Positions 1 through 8,377 of a stretch of 64,000 nt of DNA are shown piece by piece (the stretch's first letter is position 1; the number at the start of each line of letters is the position of its first letter). Where the stretch lies: contig OZ244590.1 of the NCBI GenBank assembly GCA_965218205.1, positions 372,001 through 436,000 on the forward strand, read 5' to 3'. The position numbers and the translations under genes were made by a program. The DNA comes from CBDDCA01 sp965218205. Its GTDB lineage: Bacteria; Spirochaetota; Spirochaetia; WTKD01; G963693115. The notes below the pieces were generated by a model. It had not been told where the DNA came from, did not search any database, and was given only the letters and a program-made list of their open reading frames with translations.

Positions 1-56
1 AAGCAGAACGAGTGCTTACAAAAGAGAAAGCAGAGGCTTTTTGGGGAATTCAATAA
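1..56 (+). CDS. C-terminal end of an upstream gene (partial)
   Basis: Reading from base 3, an open frame gives the short tail AERVLTKEKAEAFWGIQ and then TAA at 54-56, seven bases before the next start. Only about 17 residues are visible, so the product cannot be identified. The tight spacing to the trbL-like gene suggests the same operon. In Trb-type clusters the gene before trbL is often trbJ (VirB5-like), but nothing in this tail proves that. Confidence 0.45.
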   Translation, partial: AERVLTKEKAEAFWGIQ

Positions 57-62
57 ATACAT

Positions 63-1097
63 ATGGAACAAGGAAATAGTGCTATACAACATTTGGGGCT
101 TGATAAGCTCTATGATTCGCTTGAATTTTATACAGATACATTGCAGTCATATTTTACAAATGCCCATGATATGGCAAATGTAATATTATGGGCATGTCTT
201 TTATTTGAAATCATATTTATTGGCATTAAAATGATGCTCGGTGAATATGTGACACTTGCAAGCATTGTAAAGAAAATACTCTTCTTGGGAGCTTGGATTT
301 ATATAGCACAGAATTTAGATTCGCTTGCACTTATCTTTACTGATACATTACAGCAAATGAGTGGAAATATACATTCTTATAACTTTAATTATTTACAGAA
401 TCCTTTTGAACTTTTTGATTTTGCCTATAGAACAGTATTTGTTCATTTTATTGCAGAAATTAAAGAAATAGTGGATATTAGTATATGGAATATCATGACA
501 GTGATAGTGCCATTGTCATTATTGGTTATTGCTTTACTCTGTTTTGCTATAAGTATTGGTGTTATTGTTATCTTGTTATGTCTTGTTAAAATAGAATTTT
601 ATTTTATCATGGTACTTGCAATATTGCTCATTCCTTTTAATATTTATGATCATACACGGTTTCTTGGAAGTAAAGCTCTTTCGGTTACTTTTTTTCAAGG
701 AATACGGATACTCAGTATATCGTTGGTTACTGGACTTGTTATTGAAAGTTTTAAGAAAATCATCACTGAATCTATCGTTGCTGATCAGATCACTTTTTCG
801 TTGCTGTTGTATATGATTATCCATATAGTGTTAGGATTGTACTTAATACTGCAATCAGGAACGATTATTCAAGCGTTTATGCCAGGCATATCTACAGGTT
901 CAGCTCTTCTACAACAGATGACAAGCCTTGTGATGTCTACAGTTACAGGATACTCGGGAGTAATGGGAGGCAAGTCGTTTGTGAATACACTTGGGGCACA
1001 GGCAAAAAAATCGTTACCTTCTGCAACATCACGAGGTTCTTCTCATTCGGTAAGCAAAGAAAATAATATCCCTATATTACAGAATAAAGGAAAGTAA
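63..1097 (+). CDS. trbL: TrbL/VirB6-type type IV secretion inner-membrane protein
   Basis: The 344-residue product is a polytopic membrane protein with an N-terminal soluble stretch and about six hydrophobic segments (near residues 38-60, 72-90, 145-172, 178-200, 215-235 and 250-275), followed by a polar Ser/Lys-rich tail. This is the layout of TrbL/VirB6, which lies in the inner-membrane part of the conjugation channel. The assignment rests on topology, size and context: trbF, trbG and trbI homologues follow on the same strand after a 7 kb interruption. In Trb clusters trbL is normally followed directly by trbF, so the gap is unusual. No strong Shine-Dalgarno precedes the ATG. Confidence 0.7.
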   Translation: MEQGNSAIQHLGLDKLYDSLEFYTDTLQSYFTNAHDMANVILWACLLFEIIFIGIKMMLGEYVTLASIVKKILFLGAWIYIAQNLDSLALIFTDTLQQMSGNIHSYNFNYLQNPFELFDFAYRTVFVHFIAEIKEIVDISIWNIMTVIVPLSLLVIALLCFAISIGVIVILLCLVKIEFYFIMVLAILLIPFNIYDHTRFLGSKALSVTFFQGIRILSISLVTGLVIESFKKIITESIVADQITFSLLLYMIIHIVLGLYLILQSGTIIQAFMPGISTGSALLQQMTSLVMSTVTGYSGVMGGKSFVNTLGAQAKKSLPSATSRGSSHSVSKENNIPILQNKGK

Positions 1098-1109
1098 AGA
1101 GGAGAGTAT

Positions 1110-1178
1110 ATGTATGTATTGAATAAGGAGAAAGAATATGTTGTGATATTATTTCTTTATTTTATATATTGTATATGA
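1110..1178 (+). CDS. possible 22-residue ORF after trbL
   Basis: An ATG at 1110 has a good GGAG ribosome site at 1101-1104, five bases upstream, and opens 22 codons (MYVLNKEKEYVV then a hydrophobic end) before TGA. It overlaps the 3' end of the convergent regulator gene. It may be a genuine tiny membrane peptide, or the broken start of whatever gene followed trbL before the catabolic cassette arrived. Its first codons lie in an 11-bp sequence repeated at the trbF start. Confidence 0.3.
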   Translation: MYVLNKEKEYVVILFLYFIYCI

Positions 1179-2069
1179 AAAGTAATTTATATATTCTTCA
1201 AGAGGAAGATTTTTAATATAAATATCGTGAATTTGTTGATTGATATTTTTTGGTGGAGTGATAGCATAGTCATATTCTGCAATGTTACAAAATGCATGTA
1301 AATCATTTTTTTCTGATGTATCAGGAGTAAGAAATTCAAATAAAGTGAGAAGAATAATCTTTTTTCCTTTTGATTTTTTTGCGACATTCTTTTTGATATT
1401 TCTTTCTAAACGGGATATAACATACCCGACAGTATCAATAATATATGTTGGAGATTGTATGATTGCATCAAAGTTTGTACTTAAGAAATAATCTTTTTGT
1501 TCATCTATGAGAGTAAAAGTAGTTTTATCAATAGTACCGTTTTTTGTATGTATGGTAATATGGTTGAGTTTGTAATCAGATTCACAGTATAATTGTATAA
1601 TGCCTAAATTTTGTGTGTATATGTGGAGGATGCCTGTGTCCCATTTTTCAAATAAAAGTTTTGCTACATAATAGCATTCGGTGCCTGTTCCAAGGTAGAT
1701 ATGGAAATCTTGTGTATTTTTTAGTTGTTGTATAATATCAAAACATCCATTGGCAAGAAAAATTTTTATATTTTTGTTCAAGTAAAGGCGTTTCTTGAAA
1801 GTAGTGTATTGATGAAGCAATACTATAATGCCATGATTTTCTTTTCTCCTAAAGAGATATATGGAATGCTCTTTTTCATAATTTTTTAATTGATGGTAAA
1901 GATGTGCTTCGGAATGATAATCAATATTATATTTGCTATTGAGATGCTCTATAATTGTCTCAAATGATAGGTACACATTATCAGTATCACCAATATTAGA
2001 CTCTAAGCATTTTTTAGTGAGAATAGCAAATATTTCTTGAACAATAATTTCTTTTTTTAATTTCTTCAA
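1149..2069 (-). CDS. putative transcriptional regulator of the catabolic cassette (atypical DeoR/SorC-like)
   Basis: The 306-residue protein is Lys/Ile-rich. Residues 1-90 could form a helical DNA-binding region. The central IYLGTGTECYYVAKLL stretch resembles the sugar-phosphate-binding fold of DeoR-type regulators, where a Gly-rich loop follows a beta strand. I do not recognise it with certainty. It is divergently transcribed from the dehydrogenase/epimerase/TRAP genes, and the 154-bp gap between them holds two perfect palindromes. That is the usual arrangement for a local catabolic regulator. Alternatively it could be a hypothetical protein unrelated to the cassette. Confidence 0.45.
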   Translation of the reverse strand: MKKLKKEIIVQEIFAILTKKCLESNIGDTDNVYLSFETIIEHLNSKYNIDYHSEAHLYHQLKNYEKEHSIYLFRRKENHGIIVLLHQYTTFKKRLYLNKNIKIFLANGCFDIIQQLKNTQDFHIYLGTGTECYYVAKLLFEKWDTGILHIYTQNLGIIQLYCESDYKLNHITIHTKNGTIDKTTFTLIDEQKDYFLSTNFDAIIQSPTYIIDTVGYVISRLERNIKKNVAKKSKGKKIILLTLFEFLTPDTSEKNDLHAFCNIAEYDYAITPPKNINQQIHDIYIKNLPLEEYINYFSYTIYKIKK

Positions 2070-2108
2070 GGCATTGCTAGTATGTATAGTAAGTACGGCA
2101 TCTATGAG

Positions 2109-2125
2109 TAACCATTATATGGTTA
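2109..2125. promoter_or_regulatory. palindromic operator candidate 1
   Basis: A perfect 7+7 inverted repeat, TAACCAT-TAT-ATGGTTA, lies between the divergent regulator and dehydrogenase genes, about 30 bp upstream of the predicted -35 box. It suits the binding site of a dimeric regulator. The proposed partner is the adjacent divergent gene (inference). Confidence 0.5.
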
Positions 2126-2129
2126 TTAT

Positions 2130-2150
2130 AGCATATATTGTATATATGCT
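2130..2150. promoter_or_regulatory. palindromic operator candidate 2
   Basis: A perfect 9+9 inverted repeat, AGCATATAT-TGT-ATATATGCT, sits 4 bp after the first palindrome and 7 bp upstream of the -35 box. Its arms differ from those of palindrome 1, so the two may bind different proteins, or one protein with loose specificity. A T-rich tail expected of a terminator is missing. Confidence 0.5.
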
Positions 2151-2157
2151 CTTAGCA

Positions 2158-2186
2158 TTGATGTTATTATGTATCCATTGTATTAT
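2158..2186 (+). promoter_or_regulatory. sigma70-type promoter of the catabolic operon
   Basis: TTGATG (2158-2163) and TATTAT (2181-2186) are separated by 17 bp. Transcription would start near 2193, before the AAAGGAG ribosome site at 2204-2210. It lies just downstream of the two palindromes. Confidence 0.55.
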
Positions 2187-2215
2187 TAAGTAAATATATA
2201 TAAAAAGGAGTGCTA

Positions 2216-2227
2216 ATGCTTATATGA
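2216..2227 (+). promoter_or_regulatory. three-codon leader ORF overlapping the next start (ATGA)
   Basis: The AAAGGAG ribosome site at 2204-2210 is spaced 5 bases from ATG 2216 but 13 from the gene's ATG at 2224. ATG 2216 opens only Met-Leu-Ile and stops at TGA 2225-2227, which overlaps the real start codon. Translation of the gene may therefore depend on termination-reinitiation. It could also be coincidence. Confidence 0.35.
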
Positions 2228-3105
2228 AGAAGGTAGGTGTAATTGGACTTGGGAATATGGGAGGAGGAATTGCTAAGAATTTATGTAATGCTAATTTTGA
2301 AACATATGGGTTTGATATATCAGCGGAACGTATTGCAGAATTTCAATCATACGGAGGTATTGTTGCTTCAACAGTACAAGAGTTAGCTACAAAGTGTGAT
2401 ACTGTTTTTATTATGGTGATGAACAAACAACAGGTTCATGCTATAGTTGATGAGCTAGTACAGGTTATGCAATCGCATCAGACTATAATTATCACTGCAA
2501 CTATTGAGCCTTCAGTAGTTATGTCCGTGGCAGAAAAAGTGCAGTCTCGTGCTATTAAGATTATTGATTCTCCTGTGAGTGGAGGCTTAAACGGTGCAAG
2601 GGACGGAACTTTGACGCTCATGGTGGCAGCAAAGTCAGAAGTAATAGAAGAGAATAGGGAGTTCTTAGAAGCTATATCAAGTACGATTCACTGTGTAGGC
2701 GAAGAAGCAGGATTAGGACAGACAGTAAAAGCTGCTCTTCAAGTGTTAATTGGAGTAAGCTATGCTGGTATATTTGAGGCGATGGCATTAGGTACAAAAG
2801 CTGGTGTATCTGGTAAGGTGATGTTTGATGTGTTTACTACTAGTGCGGTACGATCTCCCATGCTGGAAAATTGTATGAAACTTATCAATGATAGAATGTT
2901 TGAAAACTCAGGGAGTCATATTGATACAATGCATAAAGATTTAGGAATATCGACACAGTTAGCAAGAGAAATGCAAGTGCCTGCATTTACTGCTAATACC
3001 GCATTTCAGTTGTTTGAATCAGCCCGTGCCATGTTTCCTCAAGGAGATAACTGGATTATTGTAAAATTTTTAGAACAAATTACAAAAGCTGAGGGTAAGT
3101 GGTAA
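2224..3105 (+). CDS. NAD(P)-dependent beta-hydroxyacid dehydrogenase (HIBADH / L-threonate dehydrogenase-like)
   Basis: The 293-residue cytosolic enzyme has the full family signature: a Rossmann GLGNMGGGIAKNL at residues 8-20, the substrate loop SPVSGGLNGARDGT near residue 118, and the catalytic Lys in GLGQTVKAALQVL near residue 167. In classic 3-hydroxyisobutyrate dehydrogenases the Lys motif continues into an Asn pair. Here it continues Ala-Ala-Leu-Gln, closer to the threonate-dehydrogenase branch (inference). The stop overlaps the start of the following TIM-barrel gene, so the two are translationally coupled. Together with the TRAP transporter they imply oxidation of an imported hydroxy- or sugar acid. 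Confidence 0.8.
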   Translation: MKKVGVIGLGNMGGGIAKNLCNANFETYGFDISAERIAEFQSYGGIVASTVQELATKCDTVFIMVMNKQQVHAIVDELVQVMQSHQTIIITATIEPSVVMSVAEKVQSRAIKIIDSPVSGGLNGARDGTLTLMVAAKSEVIEENREFLEAISSTIHCVGEEAGLGQTVKAALQVLIGVSYAGIFEAMALGTKAGVSGKVMFDVFTTSAVRSPMLENCMKLINDRMFENSGSHIDTMHKDLGISTQLAREMQVPAFTANTAFQLFESARAMFPQGDNWIIVKFLEQITKAEGKW

Positions 3106-3983
3106 TGAAGTTAGGGGTAATAACAAACGGAATAGATTACAACATAGAGAAAGCTCTGGAAATAATGCAACAACATGAGCTCACTCAGGTTGAACTACAG
3201 TTTATTGGGAGCAAACCAGATGGTGAAATAGGAAATCAAAGAGAAGAAGAAATATATGCACTAAAGAAATTGGTGGATTCTTTTGATATGCAAGTATGTT
3301 CATTAACGAGGCATTTGTTTCAGGGACCTAATGTGGCAACGGTAGAGGTTGATTCTGATTTTATGCGTATACAGATGGAGCATCTTAAAAAGCTGATCCA
3401 TTTTGCAGATATTCTTTCGTGTCCAATAATTAGAACTATGAGTTTTGCTAAGACAATGATTATTCATGGCTACGATGGAGCTGATGAATGGAATGCTGGT
3501 AATAATACATCGTGGAATAAGTTATTGCAATTAATGGAAGTTCCTGTACGGTATGCAGAGGAACATGGGGTGACATTAGCGGTTGAAACAGGCAATAACG
3601 CTATGGTAACTTCGGGATATTTGGCAAAAAAGTTAATTACAGATTTAGGAACAAATAATCTCAAAGTGATGTGGGATCCTGCTAACTCACTTTTTTGTAA
3701 TGATGTTCCTTTTCCTGATGCATATCAGGAAATCAAGGATGTTCTAGGGCATATTCACATAAAAGATGTTCAAGTAAATATTCCACATGCTACAGTACGA
3801 TGTTGTCCGCTTGGGCAGGGGGATATGGCTCACTATTTAGAGCCATTGGCTGATGCCTTAAGAAAAGATTCTTATAGTGGTGTTGTCAGTTTTGAAAGTG
3901 TATATAGACCGCATGGAGGAGATTATATTGATGGATTTAATGAATCTATAGAAGTTTTTAAGAAAATATTTTGTGAAAGATAA
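3105..3983 (+). CDS. sugar phosphate isomerase/epimerase (xylose-isomerase-like TIM barrel)
   Basis: The 292-residue product belongs to the AP-endonuclease-2/xylose isomerase-like TIM-barrel family. Metal-ligand motifs are visible in order: VETGN (Glu), WDPAN (Asp), HIHIKD (His/His) and a late Glu in VSFESVY. Such enzymes isomerise or epimerise sugars and keto-acids, including hydroxypyruvate and 2-oxotetronate. ATG 3105 overlaps the previous stop (TAATG), a better start than the in-frame GTG six bases earlier. With the upstream dehydrogenase it looks like a dehydrogenase-isomerase pair of an acid-sugar pathway. No kinase or aldolase is in the cassette. The substrate is unknown. Confidence 0.75.
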   Translation: MKLGVITNGIDYNIEKALEIMQQHELTQVELQFIGSKPDGEIGNQREEEIYALKKLVDSFDMQVCSLTRHLFQGPNVATVEVDSDFMRIQMEHLKKLIHFADILSCPIIRTMSFAKTMIIHGYDGADEWNAGNNTSWNKLLQLMEVPVRYAEEHGVTLAVETGNNAMVTSGYLAKKLITDLGTNNLKVMWDPANSLFCNDVPFPDAYQEIKDVLGHIHIKDVQVNIPHATVRCCPLGQGDMAHYLEPLADALRKDSYSGVVSFESVYRPHGGDYIDGFNESIEVFKKIFCER

Positions 3984-4016
3984 CGAGGATAAACAAGTAA
4001 ACCTAAAGGAGGTTAT

Positions 4017-5027
4017 ATGAAAAAGGTATTATTAGTTTTTATGATATGTATAGCAATGGCTATATCTCTATATGCAAATGGTGGATCAGAATCAGGTGAT
4101 AAAGACAGCTATGTGTTTAAGTATTCAAATGCTCAGACAGAAGCACATCCAAGAACTCAATCTATGATGTACTTTAAGGAACAGTTAGAAGAAAAAACAG
4201 ATGGAAGAATTATGGTTGAAATATATCATAGTGGAGTGTTAGGGAACGAAAAAGAGCAGTTTGATCAACTCTCAACAGGTATCATACATGGATATAGAGG
4301 AGCGTATTATGATTTATTGAATCCGCAGTATTTTTTATATAATTTACCATTTTTATTTGCGGATGCACAGGAAGTTATAAAATTGAATAATAGCGATTTT
4401 ATGAAAGAGGTAAATAAGAAAGCATCTGAAAGTGGTGCCGTTTATGTTCCTGCAGTAGGAAGTTCTGGTTTTAGAAATATTGTAAATACAAAACGTGCCT
4501 TAGAAAATCCTAGTGATTTTAAGGGAATTAGTTTTAGAAGTCCCTCTCAATTTCCTATTATTGAATTCTATAAAGCCTTAGGTGCAAACCCACAAGAAAT
4601 GCCAAGTTCAGAAGTATATTTAGCATTGAGTTCTGGTGTTATTGATGGAGCATGTAGTAGTAATGGAGATTTAGATACATGGAAAGTAGCAGAGGTTACT
4701 GATTATCTTACTGTTATCAATTATGTTAATGGTGCAGATCCATTTATGGTGAACAAAGCGTGGTATAATGCTCTTCCTTCGGACCTAAAAGATATATTTG
4801 ACGAGGTTGCAAGAGACACAATGATAAAAAGTGATGAACTAAGAATTGCAGGAGAGGAAGTTGCTCTTGAGAACTTGAAGGCACAGATTGCTAATGTAAA
4901 TATGGTGGAAGGTGATATTAGGGAAGAGTATAAAAAAATGCTACAACCTGTATGGAATAAATTAGTAGCAAAAGGATATTTTTCTCAAGCAGACATAAAA
5001 AGAGCCCAAGAAGCCATTAAAAATTAA
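4017..5027 (+). CDS. dctP: TRAP transporter substrate-binding protein (DctP family)
   Basis: The 336-residue periplasmic protein has a cleavable signal peptide (MKKVLLVFMICIAMAISLYANG) followed by the usual acidic mature start. The DctP core follows: HPRTQSMMYFKEQLEEKTDG, IYHSGVLGNEKEQFDQLSTG, and the Arg-containing loop GISFRSPSQFP, where Arg contacts a substrate carboxylate in the family. A strong AAAGGAGG ribosome site precedes the ATG. It is followed by DctQ and DctM genes, making a complete TRAP system driven by an ion gradient. The expected ligand is an organic or sugar acid. Confidence 0.9.
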   Translation: MKKVLLVFMICIAMAISLYANGGSESGDKDSYVFKYSNAQTEAHPRTQSMMYFKEQLEEKTDGRIMVEIYHSGVLGNEKEQFDQLSTGIIHGYRGAYYDLLNPQYFLYNLPFLFADAQEVIKLNNSDFMKEVNKKASESGAVYVPAVGSSGFRNIVNTKRALENPSDFKGISFRSPSQFPIIEFYKALGANPQEMPSSEVYLALSSGVIDGACSSNGDLDTWKVAEVTDYLTVINYVNGADPFMVNKAWYNALPSDLKDIFDEVARDTMIKSDELRIAGEEVALENLKAQIANVNMVEGDIREEYKKMLQPVWNKLVAKGYFSQADIKRAQEAIKN

Positions 5028-5046
5028 CAAGAAATAAATAGATGAT

Positions 5047-5571
5047 ATGAATATAACAGAGGTTATTAAAAAATGTGAGATGCTCTTTACAAAACTGATT
5101 AATTTTGTAATGACAGTATGCTTTATTACTATATTTATCATAGTATTTTTATTGGTGTTGTTACGATATATATTTAGTGCCTCTCTATTTGGAGGGGCAG
5201 AAGTATCTACTGTGTTGTTTATATATGGTACTGCTATTGGAGCATCTTTGCTTTATAGGGATAGAAGTCATATAAGAATATCATTTTTCTTAGAAAAACT
5301 GCCGCCTTCGTTGTCTAAAATTGTGATTATCTTTGCGTATTTCTGTAATATCTTTTTTCATGTAATGATCATCTATTATGCTATTGATTGGATAAGAGTA
5401 ACGGGAGGATCAAAAACTACTATTTTAGGCATTCCTTATTGGGTACAAGAATCAGCAATCTTTGTGTATGCAGGTATCACTATTATTTATATTATACGAA
5501 ATATTATACTTATTCTGTCTCATAAAAATTACTTACCGCAAGAACAAGTAGCTGAGTATACAGGACTGTAG
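5047..5571 (+). CDS. dctQ: TRAP transporter small membrane subunit (DctQ)
   Basis: At 174 residues with four hydrophobic segments (about residues 17-38, 50-70, 90-112 and 133-155) this is the normal DctQ size and topology. The conserved RDRSHIRISFFLEKLP stretch after the second helix is typical of the family. It starts 20 bases after the binding-protein gene and ends 4 bases before DctM. The subunit forms the transport-competent membrane complex with DctM. Confidence 0.88.
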   Translation: MNITEVIKKCEMLFTKLINFVMTVCFITIFIIVFLLVLLRYIFSASLFGGAEVSTVLFIYGTAIGASLLYRDRSHIRISFFLEKLPPSLSKIVIIFAYFCNIFFHVMIIYYAIDWIRVTGGSKTTILGIPYWVQESAIFVYAGITIIYIIRNIILILSHKNYLPQEQVAEYTGL

Positions 5572-5574
5572 TAT

Positions 5575-6855
5575 ATGAGTGTGCTGGTTATTTCTTTACT
5601 GTTTTTTCTCATAATAGGCATGCCTATAGGAGTATGTTTAGGACTTTCTTCTTTAGTATATTTGTTTTTATTTAACCCTGAATTTATTTCTATTGTTCCA
5701 CAAAAAATTTATAACGGCTTTAATAATTATGGTCTTATTGCATTACCTTTGTTTATTGCAATGGGGCAGATAATGAATGAGGCAGGATTAACTAAAAAGA
5801 TCATAAATTTTAGTGGTATTTTTGTATGGCGACAACGTGGAGGATTAGGTACTATCAATATTATATCGAGTATGATTTTTGGGGGTATATCTGGATCATC
5901 TACCTCAGACACGGCATCAGTGGGAGCTATTTTGATTCCTGCAATGGAAGAGAGAGGGTATCCAAAATCATATGCTTCTGGAATTACGGTAGCGTCTTCT
6001 ACTATGGGAATGATAATTCCGCCAAGTGTGCCTATGGTAATATATGCAATTAGCTCAAGTCAATCAATAGGAAAACTGTTTATAGGTGCTCTGATACCAG
6101 GGGTACTGATAGGGCTATTTCAAATTGTTATGAATCTCATACTATCGTATAGAAACAAATATCCTGTTGAAAAGATGCATTTTAAGAATGTAGCTGAATT
6201 TTTTCATCTTTTAAGAGAATCGATGCTGGCTTTGCTTATGCCTGTCATTGTTATTGGTTCGGTGATATTAGCAATAGCAACATCAAATGAGGCTGCTTCT
6301 TTTGGGGTGATGTACGCTCTTATTATTGGATATTTTATTTACAAATCAATTAAAATTAGAGCTATACCAGCTTTGTTTAGTCAAGCAATAAAAGTGAGTA
6401 GCTCAATTATGATTATCATTGCGAGTTCTCAACTATATGTATGGATACTCTCTATTGAAATGATTCCTGCAAAGCTAGGAGCATACATTGTAAGTTTGGG
6501 ATTGAGTGCTCCTTTGACACTTATTTGTATGATGGTGATTATTTTGATGGCAGGCACTTTTATTGATGTTACCCCTGCCATTATTATTTTTACTCCTGTA
6601 TTTTTACCAGTATGTTTACAGCTAGGAGTATCTCCTATACAGTTTGGAGTATTACTTATAGCAGGATTAGCGGTGGGAGCAGTAACTCCTCCCGTTGGCA
6701 CTTGTCTTAATGTTGCCTCAGCAATCTCTGGTCTATCCATATTCAAGATATTTAAGGGAGCACTTCCTATACTCGTAGGAAATATCGTAGTGTTATTGCT
6801 AATTTGTTTGCTGCCTTTTTTAACACTTTGGCTTCCAGAATTTTTGATACAGTAG
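5575..6855 (+). CDS. dctM: TRAP transporter large permease (DctM)
   Basis: The 426-residue protein has about 12 membrane segments and the DctM signatures FGGISGSSTSDTASVG near residue 102 and SSTMGMIIPPSVPMV near residue 142, with a matching second-half motif AGLAVGAVTPPVGTCLN. It is the channel-forming subunit. The start ATG lies 4 bases after the DctQ stop, so translation is coupled. Confidence 0.92.
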   Translation: MSVLVISLLFFLIIGMPIGVCLGLSSLVYLFLFNPEFISIVPQKIYNGFNNYGLIALPLFIAMGQIMNEAGLTKKIINFSGIFVWRQRGGLGTINIISSMIFGGISGSSTSDTASVGAILIPAMEERGYPKSYASGITVASSTMGMIIPPSVPMVIYAISSSQSIGKLFIGALIPGVLIGLFQIVMNLILSYRNKYPVEKMHFKNVAEFFHLLRESMLALLMPVIVIGSVILAIATSNEAASFGVMYALIIGYFIYKSIKIRAIPALFSQAIKVSSSIMIIIASSQLYVWILSIEMIPAKLGAYIVSLGLSAPLTLICMMVIILMAGTFIDVTPAIIIFTPVFLPVCLQLGVSPIQFGVLLIAGLAVGAVTPPVGTCLNVASAISGLSIFKIFKGALPILVGNIVVLLLICLLPFLTLWLPEFLIQ

Positions 6856-6904
6856 CAAGCGGTATTATAAGGCACATTAATTATTTAATTTGAGAGGTAT
6901 ATAT

Positions 6905-8152
6905 ATGAAACATTTTTTAGTATTATTTTTTATGATTGGTTTTTTCTGCAGTACTGTAATGGTATGGGCAGGAGCTTCTAATGAAGCATCTAGTAATAGT
7001 GTCACTATGATGAATATCAAAGTTGAAATTGATGCTCAGCTAAAAGAGTTAGGGCAAGCATTTCAAGAGGAAAGTGGTATTGAGCTTATTGTCAAGACAT
7101 GTGGTGGGGACTCTTGTACCCCTGCAACTCAGTTACGAGCTTCTATCAATGCAGGGGAAGCCCCCGATATTTTTGTTATTGAAGGTCCTGAAGATTATCA
7201 AACATGGTCGGAATATATAGCAGATCTTTCTCAAGAGTCGTGGGTATCATTTACTGATCTTGCGTTTATGGTTGATAATAGAGTTGTTGGATTTCCTGTT
7301 GCTATAGAAGGATGGGGTATGGGATATAACAAAAACTTACTTGATAAGGCAGGCATTGATCCTAAGACGCTTACCAATTATACTGCATATAAAAATGCAT
7401 TTGAACTATTGGATTCTATGAAAGATGCTTTGGGTATAGAGAGTGTTGTCTCTATGACTGTAGGATCTGGTATGCACTGGGTTTCCATTCATAATATAAA
7501 TTCATATCTTTCTAATGGACTTGCAAGAGACGATAGTTCTATACTGGATCTTGCTCTTGAAGGAAAAGTGGACGAAGAACGCTTAAGAGAGTACGCGCAA
7601 TGGGTACAGTTACTGTTTGATTATTCTGATCCTCGAGTGCTTGTTACTGGCGACTATGATGCTCAAGTAAATGCGTTTGCTACACAAAAGGCAGTGTTTA
7701 TACATCAAGGAAATTGGATTGAACCTAACCTTGCAAATGCTAATGTAACATTTCCTAGAGCGTATGCTCCACATGGTTCTTCTATGAAAGATACTGATGG
7801 GGTATTTGTAAACCCTCCCTCATGGTATGTAATAAATAAAGAAGGAAATGTAGAAGGAGCAAAAGCATTTTTACGATTTATGGCTGAAAGTGAACAAGGG
7901 CATGATTATATAGTAAATCAAATAAAAGCCATTCCTGCATTTAAGAATATAACATTAAAGCCATCGGCACCACTGTCTGCATCGCTTTTACAGTGGCAAG
8001 CACAAGGAAAAACATATACATGGAATCAGTTTGATCTTCCTAGTGATTTTAGACAAAATATAGGGCCTCTCTATGAACAGTTTGCAAAAAAAGAAATATC
8101 TCTTGATGAGTTTGTAGCATTGCTTACGGATACATTTGCTGCAATACAATAA
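6905..8152 (+). CDS. ABC-type carbohydrate-binding protein (family 1 extracellular solute-binding), orphan
   Basis: The 415-residue product carries a signal peptide (MKHFLVLFFMIGFFCSTVMVWAG). Its fold resembles alpha-glucoside/maltose-type binding proteins: the loop INAGEAPDIFVIEGPEDY, VVGFPVAIEGWGMGYNKNLL and the late NPPSWYVINKEG. The ATG at 6905 is preferred because GAGAGG lies just upstream. No ABC permease or ATPase gene follows in this cassette, so it must work with components elsewhere or be a left-over. A 27-codon hydrophobic ORF with a good ribosome site follows and could be the remnant of a permease start (inference). Confidence 0.82.
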   Translation: MKHFLVLFFMIGFFCSTVMVWAGASNEASSNSVTMMNIKVEIDAQLKELGQAFQEESGIELIVKTCGGDSCTPATQLRASINAGEAPDIFVIEGPEDYQTWSEYIADLSQESWVSFTDLAFMVDNRVVGFPVAIEGWGMGYNKNLLDKAGIDPKTLTNYTAYKNAFELLDSMKDALGIESVVSMTVGSGMHWVSIHNINSYLSNGLARDDSSILDLALEGKVDEERLREYAQWVQLLFDYSDPRVLVTGDYDAQVNAFATQKAVFIHQGNWIEPNLANANVTFPRAYAPHGSSMKDTDGVFVNPPSWYVINKEGNVEGAKAFLRFMAESEQGHDYIVNQIKAIPAFKNITLKPSAPLSASLLQWQAQGKTYTWNQFDLPSDFRQNIGPLYEQFAKKEISLDEFVALLTDTFAAIQ

Positions 8153-8226
8153 ATCTCTATGATATAGCAGTACATCGTACTCTTTTCTGTACCTCTCAGC
8201 TATAGGTATGTGATGGAGGTTATGTA

Positions 8227-8310
8227 ATGAGGTTATTTAACGGAGCATGTACTTTTCTCATCTCTATTTTCTATAGGATTATTATATTGAAAAATAATAT
8301 GATACTATAA
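8227..8310 (+). CDS. 27-residue hydrophobic ORF; possible truncated ABC permease start
   Basis: GGAGG at 8216-8219 precedes ATG 8227, which opens MRLFNGACTFLISIFYRIII and ends after 27 codons. It lies where the first permease gene of a sugar ABC operon would be expected. A hydrophobic N-terminus behind a basic residue fits a severed permease or a very small membrane peptide. The rest of the 8153-8377 gap shows no confident promoter or terminator. Confidence 0.3.
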   Translation: MRLFNGACTFLISIFYRIIILKNNMIL

Positions 8311-8377
8311 GATTTTATATGCATTATTTTGTGAAAACTATCAATCAAATATCAAAAAAATATGTACTTATGTATGT

